64,000 bases of DNA from Candidatus Ecksteinia adelgidicola (GCA_020541345.1 CP045239.1:558001-622000), one strand, 5' to 3'; counted from the first letter of the stretch, positions 46,796-59,130 are shown. Notes: generated by a model not told the origin, from the sequence alone. Numbers and translations are program-made.

Positions 46796-48328
46796 TTGTA
46801 TCAAAATTAATGTTAGTTTTATATGTATTGATTTATTAATTATCAACATTGTTATTTTCTTACTTAAACTAGATAGATAAATTTATTAAAAACATTTTCA
46901 TGGTAAATTATATTTTTTTTATCATTCTAATAAAACAATATAGTTTTATGATGACTTCTCATAAACATTACTACTAATACTTATTTTAAATAAAATTTTT
47001 ATAATATTATAATTAAAATTATATCTATAAATATAAAAAAATTTGAGATAAAATAAAGTAAAAAACAATATTTTATAAAAAAATTTAAAACTTTAAAACA
47101 TGGTAAACAAATTAAAATAAATATTTATATAATAAATATGAGCTTTTGAATAAAATGTATATTAATATATATTTTAATACTTTAAAATATCATACTATTA
47201 TAAATATTAATTAATATTATGAATATTATTTTTTAAGAATATTTTTATTATTAATAAATTCAATGTAATCACATATTAATTATTTAAATCTTTTAATGTA
47301 TTAATTATTAATATAACATTAATAGAGTATGTATTGTATAAATATTATAATTTTTTCATATTATTTAACTGAACATAAAATTTATTAAAATACTTTATTT
47401 AAAAAAAATATTTTTATTATTATTAAATAAATAATAATTTATATAAGTACAAGATTTTAAATCAATATATTTATTTTTGAAATTTTAAACGTTAATATAG
47501 ATTATATATTTATACAAATTATTTATCTTCATTTTGTTTAATAATATTTATTTTATTTGATTTTTTTTATAAATAAAATTTATTTTGAATTTTTGTTTAA
47601 AGATGATATTTTTTATATTAAAATTTTTATTTTAAAATTATTAAATTTATGTACAATATATCAATATAATTTTTATAAATAAGTAAAGATTATAAATAAC
47701 AATTTTTTTATTGATAAAATTAAAATTTGATTTTATATAAAAAGAATTATTTCGTATTTATTTATATTTTAAATTTCATTGTTATGTTGTAAAAATTAAT
47801 TAATATAAATAAATAAAAAAATTGATGTATTAAATTATTAAATGAATTATATATTATTTCTATATAGTTTTTATTTTTATTAGTTTTTAATAATGATTCA
47901 TATAAATAATATATGAATGTTTAGTATATGATATAATGTCATCACATAATTTATATATAATATGTATTTTATATATTATATAAATAATATATTTAATATT
48001 ATAGCTTGTAGTAATATAAAGTGTATATTATTAAAATAAAAATTTTTTAGTTAATTTTATTATTGTTATAAAATATTCATTAAAAAACATGTTTTATAAA
48101 AAAATTATACAAGTTTCTATATATATACTATACATATAATTGTTACCTTTTATACATATTATTGTATTATTAAATAAATTAAAATAATACTATAAAGTAT
48201 ATAATATTTATACGTCAAATATATTATATTCATATATTAAACAGTGATATTAATACAAAAAATAAAAAATATTATTTTAATATGATAAAATTTATTAAAT
48301 AAATATTTTATTGTAAATAAATGTTGTC

Positions 48329-48360
48329 ATTAAAACGTGTGGTTATTAAAACATGTGGTA
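48329..48360. repeat. 16-bp near-perfect tandem duplication
   Basis: ATTAAAACGTGTGGTT at 48329-48344 is followed by ATTAAAACATGTGGTA at 48345-48360 (two mismatches). It lies about 200 bp beyond the 3' end of lipB, in noncoding DNA. Confidence 0.8.
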
Positions 48361-48553
48361 TGGTATTAATTTTTATTTTTATTTATTTTATACATAATAA
48401 TATTAATAAAAACTTATAAAATACTGATTTATTTAAATTAAAAATATTTTACTATTCTTTTATAGTTACAATATATATTATAATTAATGAATTTTATTAT
48501 AGAATATAATATTGATATTTATTTTTAATTAACATTTCATTATTAAAAAAAAT

Positions 48554-49192
48554 TTATTTATGAACTTTAATACATTGATAATTCATTAAAGAAACAAATT
48601 CTTTTACTAAAACTTTATGTATTTTTTTAATGTTAACATTAGGTATGATCATACTCATTTGTATCATTTTTAAGCCAACGTAACCACAGGGATTAATGTA
48701 TTGAAATGGAGTTAAGTCCATCGCTACATTTAAAGCTAAACCATACGATGAATTACCTTTATAAAAATGTAATCCTAATGAACATATTTTTTTTTGTTTT
48801 ACATATATACCAGGAGAATTTGGACAAGAATAAGAATTAATATTAAAGTAAAGAAGAGTATTTATTACTGTATTTTCTATTACTGTAATTAATTTTCGTA
48901 CATTTATTTTTTTTCGTTTTAAATTAATCATAATGTACATTATTTGCTGTCCTGGTCCATGGTATGTTATTTGTCCCCCACGATCACTTTGAATGACAGG
49001 AATATTTCCTGGTATTAACAGATCTTCTTTTTTACTTTTTTTTCCTTCCGTAAATACTGGATAATGTTGTACTAACCATATTTCATCTAATGTTTGTTCA
49101 GTACGTTGATGAGTAAAAATATGCATGTCTTGAGAAGTTTTTTTGTAATATTGTAATCCCAAATGACGTAAAACAATTCTTTTTGTGTTCAA
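48554..49192 (-). CDS. lipB: lipoyl(octanoyl) transferase LipB
   Basis: Transfers octanoate from acyl carrier protein to the lipoyl domains of 2-oxoacid dehydrogenases and the glycine cleavage H protein. It has 212 aa (E. coli 213). Motifs are HYPVFTEGKK, the RGGQITYHGPGQ block (71-82), the catalytic lysine Lys135 in VKQKKICSLGL, the GLALNVAMDL segment, and the catalytic Cys169 in NPCGYVG; both sit at the E. coli positions. The codon at 49190-49192 is TTG, giving an N-terminus of the same length as E. coli (MNTKRIVLRHLG against MYQDKILVRQLG), with AGAGA about seven bases upstream, so I accept a UUG start. Its usual partners dacA, ybeD and lipA are not adjacent; dacA is 11 kb away. Confidence 0.97.
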   Translation of the reverse strand: MNTKRIVLRHLGLQYYKKTSQDMHIFTHQRTEQTLDEIWLVQHYPVFTEGKKSKKEDLLIPGNIPVIQSDRGGQITYHGPGQQIMYIMINLKRKKINVRKLITVIENTVINTLLYFNINSYSCPNSPGIYVKQKKICSLGLHFYKGNSSYGLALNVAMDLTPFQYINPCGYVGLKMIQMSMIIPNVNIKKIHKVLVKEFVSLMNYQCIKVHK

Positions 49193-49367
49193 TAAAAATC
49201 TCTATTATATGAATGATTTTATCTTTTTTTCTTAATATTATTATACAAAAATAAAATATATTAGGTTAATATTTTTTACTTTTATAAATTAATTTATTTT
49301 ATCATGTTAATAAATTAAGATTTTTCATCTTATTTTTTATAACTTTCATAAAATTTATATCTGTTTT

Positions 49368-49453
49368 ATTTCATGTCTCTATATAAAGATAAAAATCTTA
49401 TGAATACTATATTTCATGTCTCTATATAAAGATAAAAATCTTATGAATACTAT
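49368..49453. repeat. 43-bp perfect tandem duplication
   Basis: The longest exact duplication in the window: a 43-bp unit beginning ATTTCATGTCTCTATATAAA occupies 49368-49410 and is repeated without mismatch at 49411-49453. It lies 176 bp upstream of the lipB start. Perfect identity suggests it is recent, or an assembly effect to be checked. Confidence 0.93.
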
Positions 49454-49454
49454 A

Positions 49455-49502
49455 TTAAGACTTAATTAATAGTTATGATTAATACTTAATTAATAGTTAT
49501 GT
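49455..49502. repeat. 24-bp near-perfect tandem duplication
   Basis: TTAAGACTTAATTAATAGTT... at 49455-49478 recurs with two mismatches at 49479-49502, immediately after the 43-bp duplication. Confidence 0.85.
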
Positions 49503-50372
49503 ATTTTATTAATCTTAAAACAATTACATTAAACAAAAAATGAATATAATGTTATTTTTGAAATAAATGTTAAAAATATCGTGATTTAATAAAGTAATGA
49601 AACAATCATATAAATGAATGATATTATAATTTAATATATTTTTATTTATTATTATTAATAAAAAATATTTAAAATAATACAATTTTTACAAGATCATAAT
49701 AGTATATTTATATTTTTTAAAAGATTAGATAAAAAATTTTTATTTTAGTAATGCTTATAAATAAAATATAATATATGATTAAAAATTTTATATACTGAAT
49801 ATTTTTTGTTAATTTTTAAAGAACTTTGTTTAAATGTATATTTATAATAAAATTATTATATTATAATATATAAAATAATTAACAATTTATTTATATGATA
49901 TAATAAACAAATCATTTAATAAATTTTTTGTTTTTTTATTTTTATATTTTATATAAACATGTAAAATATTTTTAATAAAGAAACTATTAATAATTATTTA
50001 ATTCTTATAAAATAAGCAAGGAATATTTTATAACACTCAAAATATGTATTAGAAATATAATAGTATCATTTTACTATAAAATATACTTTAATATTATTAT
50101 TTTTTAATAAAAATTTTTATAAATATTTATCAATACCATGTAATCATAAATAAAGATTTTATGTTAAAAATAAAAACTATTACTATTTTTTGTGAATTGA
50201 TAATATTATTATCTTAATATTATTATACGTTAAGAAATGAATGAAATTAAGATAGCATTTTATGAAAAATATTCACAATACAATAATATAAAAAATGAAC
50301 TTAATTAAATAAATTATGTTTATATTATAATTATTTTAACAATTTTAACAAAGTAATTATTAATTTTATTTT

Positions 50373-50449
50373 AATAATAATTAATTTAAATAATAATTAA
50401 TTTAATTCATATTAAAATATTAAGATTATATATTATTAAGATTATATAT
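50373..50449. repeat. two adjacent 16-bp perfect tandem duplications
   Basis: AATAATAATTAATTTA is at 50373-50388 and 50389-50404. TATTAAGATTATATAT is at 50418-50433 and 50434-50449. Both pairs are exact and only 13 bp apart. Confidence 0.88.
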
Positions 50450-50762
50450 TACAATTATTTATAAAAAATAATAAAAACAATAATACAGTATTACAAAAAT
50501 TAATTTTTGTTTATTTTAAGTACAATCTATCAAAAATTTTTATAAATTTAATTTTTTAAAGATTTATGTTATGTTAATTATATTAATTAAAATTTTAATA
50601 ATGTTTTATTTATATTTATTTAAAATAAACAATTAATATTTCGTTAATTATTTATTTTATAGTCAAATATGCAGTCATTACTTAAAATTAAAGTTAAAAA
50701 ATTTTATTAAATGATTACAATATTTTATAGCATAAAATTTATAAAAAAATAAATTGTTTTTA

Positions 50763-50794
50763 TTTTATAAGTTAATAATTTTATAAGTTAATAA
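50763..50794. repeat. 16-bp perfect tandem duplication
   Basis: TTTTATAAGTTAATAA occurs at 50763-50778 and again exactly at 50779-50794, in noncoding DNA. Confidence 0.88.
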
Positions 50795-50996
50795 TTATTA
50801 TAAAATTTTATTGTTTTAATGTATCGTTATAAGATTTTACTTATATGTTTATATTACAATATGTTTTTTTTAATTCCTGTTATAACTGTTTTTATGTATA
50901 TATGTAATACAGTTATTATAGCATGACTACAATTATTTAATAATTAATAATTTAAAATAACAATAACCATTTTTGTAAAATCTATATTACAATACA

Positions 50997-51656
50997 TTAA
51001 TTTTCATTAACTTTTTTCTCAGGAATTATTATCGGCCAACCACCTAGTCTTTTCCAACGATTAACTATTTCACAAAATAGTAAAGCAGTCTGCTGAGTAT
51101 CATATAACGCTGAATGAGCTTGAGTACTGTCAAAATTAAAACCAGCAATATTACAAGCTTTAGCTAAAACTGTCTGTCCTAACACTAGTCCACTTAATGC
51201 GGCGGTGTCAAAAGTAGCAAAAGGATGAAATGGTGTATTTTTTATATTAGAACGTTCAGTAGCTGCCATTAGAAAACTATGATCAAAATGAGCATTATGC
51301 GCAACAATAATTGCACGATTACAGCCCCAATATTTAATTCCAGCGCGCACAGTTTCAAAGATGGCCTGCAATGCATCATATTCACTTACTGCATTACGAA
51401 ATGGATTATGAGGATCAATTTTATTAAAAATAAGCGCTTCTGGTTGAAGATTGGCTCCTTGAAAAGGTTTAACATGAAAATGTTGTGTTTCATCTCTTTC
51501 TAACCAACCATTATCATCCATTTGTAATGTAATAGCAGCAATTTCTAATAACGCATCAGTTTTTGCATTAAATCCAGCGCTTTCTACATCTATCACTACA
51601 GGATAAAATCCACGGAAACGACTACTTAAAACATTAAGATTAATTTTTTCAACCAT
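50997..51656 (-). CDS. rnt: ribonuclease T
   Basis: 3'-5' exoribonuclease of the DEDD superfamily that trims tRNA 3' ends and matures 5S and 23S rRNA. It has 219 aa (E. coli 215). DEDDh residues are Asp23 and Glu25 in VVIDVESAG, Asp124 in [10 protein letters not shown], and His180 and Asp185 in QAHSALYDT. The RFRGFYPVV lead and the [14 protein letters not shown] tail are signatures. ATG is at 51654-51656 with GTCTCATGG context and only a weak Shine-Dalgarno. It stands alone. Because all three tRNA genes here lack an encoded CCA, 3'-end trimming by RNase T-like enzymes followed by CCA addition is directly relevant to tRNA supply. Confidence 0.97.
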   Translation of the reverse strand: MVEKINLNVLSSRFRGFYPVVIDVESAGFNAKTDALLEIAAITLQMDDNGWLERDETQHFHVKPFQGANLQPEALIFNKIDPHNPFRNAVSEYDALQAIFETVRAGIKYWGCNRAIIVAHNAHFDHSFLMAATERSNIKNTPFHPFATFDTAALSGLVLGQTVLAKACNIAGFNFDSTQAHSALYDTQQTALLFCEIVNRWKRLGGWPIIIPEKKVNEN

Positions 51657-54600
51657 GAGACTTCAATCTTTATCAAATTATAATATAAATTATAAAAATT
51701 TTATTTTTAGTTATAAGTTTTTAATAATTTAAGAATTTTTTTTAATAAAAAATATAATAATGCGATTGTATTATTGACTATAAATATAATAAAAAATATT
51801 TATATCATAATACATATTTGTTTTTGTTTTTTATTTTAGTTAATCTTTAAAAATTATTTAACTAAAAATATATAATACAACATTTAGATGTAATATCTAA
51901 ATTATGTAATAGATTTTTTTAAGTTTTATTATCATTATTAAATATTTTTTAGGAAAATGAATAAATATTAATATATTACGTATTAAATTTACGTATCAAA
52001 TATCGATATTACTTTTAATATTAGAGAATTTTATAAAAAAAATAAAATATTTTTGTATTTTTATTTTTAAAAACATATTTATATGATAGTTTTTAAATTA
52101 AAACAAATATAATAAATATATAATTTTAATAAATTTTAAAAAATATATTTTCTATACATATAAAATTTTTAGTTATTGTTCTAAATGTTGTGTTTCATAT
52201 TTTAATATTTTTAATATTTTTAATATTTTTAATATTTTTAACATTTTGACATAAATCTATATATTTTCTTAAAAAAAATAAATAAAGTTATTTTTATATT
52301 AAGAAAAATATTTTGAAAGTCAAACATATTTTTAATATTAAAGTTTAAGTTGATATAAAATTAACTAATTAATTATATATTAACTAATTAACTATATAAG
52401 TAGTGAATATTATTAATACATTTAATTTAAAAATATGTTATTTTTTTAAAAAACATTATTACTATTATCATATAAATATTAATATTTTTTGTTTTCTTAA
52501 ATTTATTTTTTATAACAGATTGTATTTCATTTATAATAAACACATCGTTTAAAAAAATATATTGATATCGTATATAATGTTATGTTGACACTATAAAAAA
52601 TAATATTATATAGAAGTAATAAAAATAAAAAAATAAAACACTAATATATATATAATAAAAGTATTTTACTGTATCTTTATGTTAAAATTTAAAGGTAAAG
52701 TATGCAAGTAAAATTAAATATGTATGTTTTATTACAAATTTAGAGTTTATACTCAATTTTATAAAAATTGATATTTATTAATTATTTATAAATATATAAA
52801 TAATACTATATTTTTACATAAATATCTTAACTACAGAGATGCATAATTAAGAAATAAATACGACTTAATTTAGTATGAATATTTTTATTAATGTTATATG
52901 TTTAAAGAATATCACATATTTAAAATAATGCTAATATTTAGTAATTAATAATATAAAAACATTATTTTTAATGAAATAAAAATAATAACATTTTTAAATT
53001 TTGATTTTTTTAATAATTTATTTATTTTATTAAAATCAATGATATATAAATAATAAATACTTATTTTAACAATATATAGTAAAATTTTATCAAATTATAA
53101 AAAAATATTTTTTAATAATAAGGATGGTAAGGTAATTGATTATTAAAAAAATAAATAATTTTTTTAATTATTTTAATACATTATTTAATAAAGATAAAAT
53201 TTTTAATAAAAATAATGTATAAAATAATGTAAAGATAAAAATATGTTTTTTATAACAATATAAAATGTTCATTTATTTTAAATAAATTAATTTTATTACA
53301 TATAAAAACATTAATCAAAATTTTTTGGATTAATAACAACAAAATTTCTATAATACATTTATTTTTATAATAAAAACAAAATTTTAATAAAATACATGTT
53401 ATTATCTATTATGATAGTATAATTCGTTTTAAAAACTTATGATATTATTAAAATGTTATTTTAATGTTATTAAAAAATTCTTGTTAAATATGATTGTTTA
53501 AAGAATAAATTGTATGCTTTTAAAAAAAAATAATCAAGTATTGAAAATAATAAAAAAATCTATTTAATATTAAATACATCGATTATTAACTATCTTGATT
53601 TTAAAATATTTATGATTAAAATAAATTTAAACATATAACATTTCGTTTATTTATAATAATTATTATATCACTTAAGACTAAAATTACGATTACAATATTA
53701 AGCAATACTTTTTATTAATTTTTATTATAACCTTATTAATTTATAACTCTATGAATTTTCTAGTTGAGAAGTAAATATGTTTATTTTAATAATTTATAAA
53801 AATTATAATATAAATACATTTAATAAAAGTATGTATTGTAGTTCTTTTTTTTTGTTAATTTTATTATATACATTTAGTAATATTGCATAAATTAAAATTG
53901 TTCTTGAAAGAAGTATTATAAAGTTATAAACTAAATATTGTTTTTTAGTTTAACTATAAGTAATTTTATCAAATTCGATTTAATATGAAATATGTATTAT
54001 TATATAAAAATAAAATTTTAAATTTTATTTAATAATTATATCAAATACAGTTAAATTTAACATCTTAATTTTAATATCTTAACTTCAAGATATGTTTGAT
54101 AAACAATCTATTAATTATTGACTATTCATAAAATAATTATGCATATTTAAAATAATATTGTTTACTTACTTTATAAGTATTCATAAAATGTAAAAAAATA
54201 TAAACTATTTAATTTACATGTTAAAATTAAGTGATTATTTTTTTATTTACTTTTAAATTTATAAATAATATAATGCACAAACATTTAATTTTCATCTTAA
54301 AAAAATTTTTATCTTAACAAAGTATATGTAGTATATGTAAATTTTTATAAAATTTTGTAAAAATTTATTATAAATTTTAATTTTTATAACTGTGACTTAT
54401 AATTAATTTATTCATTAAAAATAGTATTATTTTACATTTATATTTAATGTTTAGTTATTATAAGATTATTAAAATTTAGCTTTTTATCTTAATACTTTTT
54501 ATATTAATATAATTTGATAGATACTTTAGTTTTTAACTAGAATGTAAAAAATTTAAAATTATAAAATTTAAAATTAGTTATAAAAGATATGGTTATTTTA

Positions 54601-55107
54601 TATTTTAACGTTATAAAAATATTTAATATGAATTTTTATTAATTTATACGAAAATTATCTAAAAATATTAATCATATATCATATATTTATATTAAATTAT
54701 ATTCAAAATTAATCTTACAGCATCTTTAAATGTTAAAGAGTATCTCTAAACATTATTACAATATATATTTATTCAACAATATTATAAATATTATAATATA
54801 TTGTAAATTAATAATTTTAAATAATGTGTCAATATAATATAAGTAAAAACATTAAATTGTAATTTTTCATTAACATATTCTATTAAAATATTCAACAATA
54901 TTTAATTTTTATAATGATAATATAAACAATAATATGCATCTGTGATAAACATTATTAAATATATGTATGATCATTTCATATTTTATTTTCATATTTTATT
55001 TAATTTTTTTATTTTATCTTTTTATGTATCATCGTATCATCAAAAATATTTTTTATAATTTTTTAGTTTTATTTTAACATAAGTAAAAATTAAAGAAAGA
55101 GAAAATT
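51657..55107. other. 3.5-kb AT-rich gap between rnt and asnS
   Basis: A divergent gap with no gene recognised on either strand and no RNA. It contains a run of about four 9-bp AATATTTTT units at 52204-52239 and duplicated ATTAACTAATTAA words near 52362-52398. It would contain the asnS promoter at its right end. AAAGAAAGAGAAAA before 55108 is the asnS ribosome-binding site. Confidence 0.65.
52204..52245. repeat. 9-bp microsatellite-like array
   Basis: AATATTTTT is repeated four times in tandem from 52204, followed by the degenerate copy AACATTTTG. It is the only array with more than about three copies that I noticed; noncoding. Confidence 0.8.
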
Positions 55108-56508
55108 ATGAAAACAGTGTCTATAGCGCATATACTTTATAAACGTATTGATATTAATACTGAAGTCATCGTACGAGGTTGGGTGCGTACACGAAGAGAT
55201 TCTAAATTAGGCATTTCGTTTTTAGTGATTTATGATGGCTCTTGTCTTAAAACATTACAAGCTATAGTATCTCATTCTTTGCTAAATTATAAATCTGAAG
55301 TATTACATCTTACTACTGGTTGTTCAGTAGAAGTTAGTGGTATAGTAGTCATGTCATTAGGAAAAAATCAAATTTATGATTTGAAAGTTAATGCTATTAA
55401 TGTAATTGGATGGGTAGATAACCCAGACACATATCCTATGGCGGCTAAACGTCATAATGTAGAACATCTCCGGGAATCTACTCATCTTAGACCACGAACT
55501 AATTTGATTGGCGTTATAGCACGCATTAGGCACACTTTAGCACAAGCTATTCATCAATATTATCATAAAAATGGTTTTTTTTGGGTATCTACTCCAATAA
55601 TTACTACTTCTGATACAGAAGGTGCTGGTAAAATGTTTCGTGTGTCTACATTAGACTTAGAAAATTTACCCCGTACTAATAAAGGTGTTGTTAATTTTAG
55701 TAAGGATTTTTTTGGAAAAGAAACATTTCTTACTGTCTCTGGTCAATTAAATGCTGAAAGTTATGCCTGTGCGTTATCAAAAATTTATACTTTTGGTCCA
55801 ACATTTCGTGCTGAAAATTCTAATACTAGTCGCCATTTATCAGAATTTTGGATGATTGAAACAGAAATTGCTTTTTCTACATTGAATGATATTGTTATTT
55901 TAGCACAAAACATGTTGAAAAACATATGTCAAACTATTTTAACCGAACGAATAGACGACATGAAATTTTTAACTCAATGTATAGACCAGCATGCAATACA
56001 TCGATTAGAGTGTTTTGTTTCTTCTGATTTTATAGAAATAGAATACATCGAAGCAATAAAAATATTAATTGCTGCTAGTAAAAAATTTGAACATCCAGTT
56101 TTTTTTGGAATTGATTTATCTTCTGAACACGAACGCTATTTAACAGATAAATATTTTGAAAATTCTATTGTAATAAAAAATTATCCAAAAAATATTAAAG
56201 CTTTTTATACGAGAATAAACGATGATAATAAAACTGTAGCGGCAATGGATATATTATTACCAGGTATCGGTGAAATTATTGGTGGATCTCAACGTGAAGA
56301 ACGTTTGAATATATTAGATCAACGCTTATTAGAAATGAAACTGAATAAAGAAGATTACACATGGTATCGTGATTTACGTCGCTATGGTACGGTTCCTCAT
56401 GCTGGATTTGGATTAGGTTTTGAACGACTTATTAGTTATATCACAGGAGTTAAAAATATACGAGATGTGATCCCATTTCCTCGAACTCCAAATAATGCTA
56501 ATTTTTAA
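55108..56508 (+). CDS. asnS: asparaginyl-tRNA synthetase
   Basis: Class IIb synthetase charging tRNA-Asn. 466 aa, the same as E. coli. The N-terminal OB-fold anticodon-binding domain has [12 protein letters not shown] and FLVIYDGSC. The catalytic domain has motif 1 around [18 protein letters not shown], the substrate loop [14 protein letters not shown], motif 2 [17 protein letters not shown] (232-248) and motif 3 [10 protein letters not shown] (433-442), ending [10 protein letters not shown]. The strong ribosome-binding site AAAGAAAGAGAA precedes ATG 55108. The asnS then porin order is that of E. coli asnS-ompF, but the spacer has grown to 1.5 kb. Its tRNA-Asn gene is at 46588-46660. Confidence 0.98.
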   Translation: MKTVSIAHILYKRIDINTEVIVRGWVRTRRDSKLGISFLVIYDGSCLKTLQAIVSHSLLNYKSEVLHLTTGCSVEVSGIVVMSLGKNQIYDLKVNAINVIGWVDNPDTYPMAAKRHNVEHLRESTHLRPRTNLIGVIARIRHTLAQAIHQYYHKNGFFWVSTPIITTSDTEGAGKMFRVSTLDLENLPRTNKGVVNFSKDFFGKETFLTVSGQLNAESYACALSKIYTFGPTFRAENSNTSRHLSEFWMIETEIAFSTLNDIVILAQNMLKNICQTILTERIDDMKFLTQCIDQHAIHRLECFVSSDFIEIEYIEAIKILIAASKKFEHPVFFGIDLSSEHERYLTDKYFENSIVIKNYPKNIKAFYTRINDDNKTVAAMDILLPGIGEIIGGSQREERLNILDQRLLEMKLNKEDYTWYRDLRRYGTVPHAGFGLGFERLISYITGVKNIRDVIPFPRTPNNANF

Positions 56509-57434
56509 TAATGTATGCATATATTAATAATACTTTTATTAAGTTTTAATAAATTTAACATTAATTTTTTATATAATTAAATAATTTTGTATTAACGAGT
56601 TTAACAAAAAAATAAAATATATGATATTATTTATAGTTTCAAGTTTTATTTTAAATAAACGATTATATTGTTTATTATTAATATTCAAAACACTTTTCAG
56701 TAAATATTTTTTTAAGCTTTAAGCGCATATATCATGATTGAATTAAAAAAAACTATATTTAGAATTATTTGTTTATATTTAACTATTATAGTTTAGAATA
56801 AATATATGGCATGAAAAAAATTATTACTAAGATCAAAATTTAAAATATTGATAAACATATTTTTTAATTTTAAAAATGATAAACTCATATAAGTTATAGT
56901 TTTTATATACTTAATTTAGTTTAGTTTACCATAAACAATACATTGATAAATAATTATTTACACAGTAAAAATTACTAACAATTAGTATAGTATAAAATAT
57001 TTTTATATAAATTTCGTATAATCTATTTTTTTAGTTTTTAATAAAAGTGTCATTTTTATATTTAATTTAATTTTTAATAATGATATTTGACTAAACTAAC
57101 TAAATCATTATTTTATATATTCATATTTTTTTATTGATATTTACTCAATACATTATTTATTAAAAATAAAAGAATATGTTATATATATTTTTGTAAAATA
57201 TTTAATAAACAATTATCAATTATTAGATATATAATATAAAATTTTATGATGAAAATAAAATTTATAATTATTTTAAGATATCAAAATCAATAATTATAAT
57301 TTTTATAAAAATTATAATTTTATTTCTTATATTTCATATCATGTTAAGATTATTATAAATATAATATTCATTTTCATCATTAATAATAATTTTATAAAAC
57401 ATATTTTTTTTAATAGATTTGTAAAAATATACAA

Positions 57435-57462
57435 TGTAAAGTACTAGTTGTAAAGTACTAGT
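57435..57462. repeat. 14-bp perfect tandem duplication
   Basis: TGTAAAGTACTAGT occurs at 57435-57448 and again at 57449-57462, followed by a partial third TATAAAG. It is in the asnS-porin spacer. Confidence 0.88.
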
Positions 57463-57988
57463 TATAAAGAGTAATCTATTAATTTTTTGTTTTAATAAAA
57501 AAATTAATTATTTTTAAATATTGATGCATCATTAAAAGAAACATAATCATTATTGTAAAATAAAAAATATATTGTATAATTATAATATTTTATGGCATAT
57601 TATTTTAATTATTTTTATTATTATGAATATTTTAATAATTTTTTTTAAAAACTTTTATTTTAGAGTTTATAAAAATGTTATATATTTTATAACTTAAAAA
57701 TTAAATTCTTGTTTTTATGCATGATAGTATTACTATAAATTAGTATTGCTATAAATGTTAATATAATTGTATTATACAATAAAGTTTCTTAATATTTTTA
57801 ATATCTAATAAAAATTTTTTATAAAACTTTATTAGGGCATTTATATTATTTTTCTCTAGGTTAATTTATCAGAGAATAAAATACTACATTAAGATCTAAA
57901 ACGACACTAACATTTGCATATTATATAACTATGAATAATTTTTATGTTATATAACAATAACATTAATATTAAATGTCTAAATTTCACC

Positions 57989-58008
57989 AATGAGGGTAAT
58001 GAGTAATA
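57989..58008 (+). promoter_or_regulatory. conserved ompF-type translation leader
   Basis: AATGAGGGTAATGAGTAATA just before the porin ATG matches the E. coli ompF leader (TGAGGGTAATAAATAATG), the segment that contains the Shine-Dalgarno and is paired by MicF RNA. The E. coli first ATG of the ATGATG pair has become ATA, leaving the second as the start. Such conservation amid rapidly changing DNA implies selection on porin translation. Whether a MicF-like RNA remains is unknown. Confidence 0.65.
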
Positions 58009-59130
58009 ATGAAACGTAATATTCTTGCAGTGGTGATTTCAGTAATGTTAGCTGCTAGTTCAGTAAATGCTGTAGAAATTTATAATAAAGACAATAATCA
58101 TCTTCATTTATATGGTACAGTGCATACCATGCATTTTTTTACTAAAGAAAAAAGTGATTACGGAGATCATTCACATCTTCGAGCTGGTTTGCACGGCGAA
58201 TCAAAAATTAACAACAAAATTACTGGTTATGGTGAGTGGGAGTATGATTCTAAAATTAATCATATCGAATCGAAAAGTAGTCAAAGTATAAGGACTCTTC
58301 TTGGATTTGTTGGTGTAAAAGTAAGTAAATATGGTTCGTTAGATTATGGACGTAATTACGGAATACTTTATAATGTAGAAAAATGGACAGACACATTACC
58401 TCAATTCGGTGGTGATACTTATTCCTTTTCTGATAACTTTATGACTACTCGTACTAACAACATTCTTACTTATCGTAATAACAATTTCTTTAATTTAGTT
58501 CATGGTTTAAATTTTTCTTTACAATATCAAGGTAAAAATGAGAAATTTAGAGAAATGAGAGAGCAAAATGGTGAAGGTTGGGGTATATCTGCAAGATATA
58601 ATTTCGTCAACAACATAACTGCTAGTGCTGCATATACATATTCTAATCATACGAAATTACAAAAACAATATTTCAATAATGATAATTTAAGAGCTGAAAC
58701 CGGAGCTATTAGTGTAAAATATGATGCTGATAACGTTTATTTAGCAGGTACATATGCAGAAACTCGTAATATTACACCATTTGGTGGTAACAACTTTAGC
58801 TCTAAGTGTCAATCTAATAATGGTAATTGTGGTGGTTTAGCAGGAAAGACACAAAACGTAGAATTGACTGCACAATATCAATTTGATTGGGGTTTACGCC
58901 CATCAGTATCATACTTACGTTCTAAAGGTATAGGTATAAAGCTTGCGAATACATCTAATCATGAAGATTTAATTAAATATATTTCTATTGGTGGTGTTTA
59001 TAAATTTGATAAAAATGTTTTAACTTATTTTGATTATAAAATTAATCTCTTACATAATAATACGTTTACTCGATCTGTCGGTCTTGCTACAGATAATATT
59101 TTAGCTATAGGTTTAGTATACAACTTTTAA
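58009..59130 (+). CDS. ompF: OmpF/OmpC-family general porin
   Basis: Outer-membrane trimeric beta-barrel porin. It has 373 aa (E. coli OmpF 362). Signal peptide MKRNILAVVISVMLAASSVNA is followed by mature VEIYNKDNN, strands such as LTGYGEWEY- and LDYGRNYG-like segments, L3 constriction loop TDTLPQFGGDTY, and a terminal phenylalanine (YNF) for BAM recognition. Position after asnS makes it the ompF orthologue by synteny, although L3 (GGDTYSFSDNFM) reads more like OmpC. Oddities: the eyelet Glu (PEFGG) is Gln132, the barrel-wall Lys16 equivalent is Thr37, and a predicted external loop carries Cys267 and Cys274, unusual because OmpF/OmpC lack cysteines. It has its own leader and terminator and is therefore monocistronic. 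Confidence 0.95.
   Translation: MKRNILAVVISVMLAASSVNAVEIYNKDNNHLHLYGTVHTMHFFTKEKSDYGDHSHLRAGLHGESKINNKITGYGEWEYDSKINHIESKSSQSIRTLLGFVGVKVSKYGSLDYGRNYGILYNVEKWTDTLPQFGGDTYSFSDNFMTTRTNNILTYRNNNFFNLVHGLNFSLQYQGKNEKFREMREQNGEGWGISARYNFVNNITASAAYTYSNHTKLQKQYFNNDNLRAETGAISVKYDADNVYLAGTYAETRNITPFGGNNFSSKCQSNNGNCGGLAGKTQNVELTAQYQFDWGLRPSVSYLRSKGIGIKLANTSNHEDLIKYISIGGVYKFDKNVLTYFDYKINLLHNNTFTRSVGLATDNILAIGLVYNF

Larger units (their letters stand above)
46661..48553. other. 1.9-kb AT-rich gap downstream of lipB
   Basis: No intact gene. In E. coli lipA lies downstream of lipB with one gene between. I looked for the LipA radical-SAM cysteine block on the minus strand and did not see it. Two short tandem duplications are present (about 46760-46795, period 18; 48329-48360, period 16). 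Confidence 0.65.
49193..50996. other. 1.8-kb AT-rich gap between rnt and lipB
   Basis: No gene seen. It is unusually rich in exact two-copy tandem duplications: 49368-49453 (43 bp), 49455-49502 (24 bp), 50373-50404 (16 bp), 50418-50449 (16 bp) and 50763-50794 (16 bp). It contains the lipB promoter region (left end, leftward). Confidence 0.7.
56509..58008. other. 1.5-kb asnS-porin intergenic region
   Basis: No gene. It holds a 14-bp perfect tandem duplication (TGTAAAGTACTAGT at 57435-57448 and 57449-57462) and a porin leader at its right end. The stretch 57830-57960 has slightly more G/C and may carry the porin promoter and OmpR-type sites, but I cannot define boxes. Confidence 0.6.
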
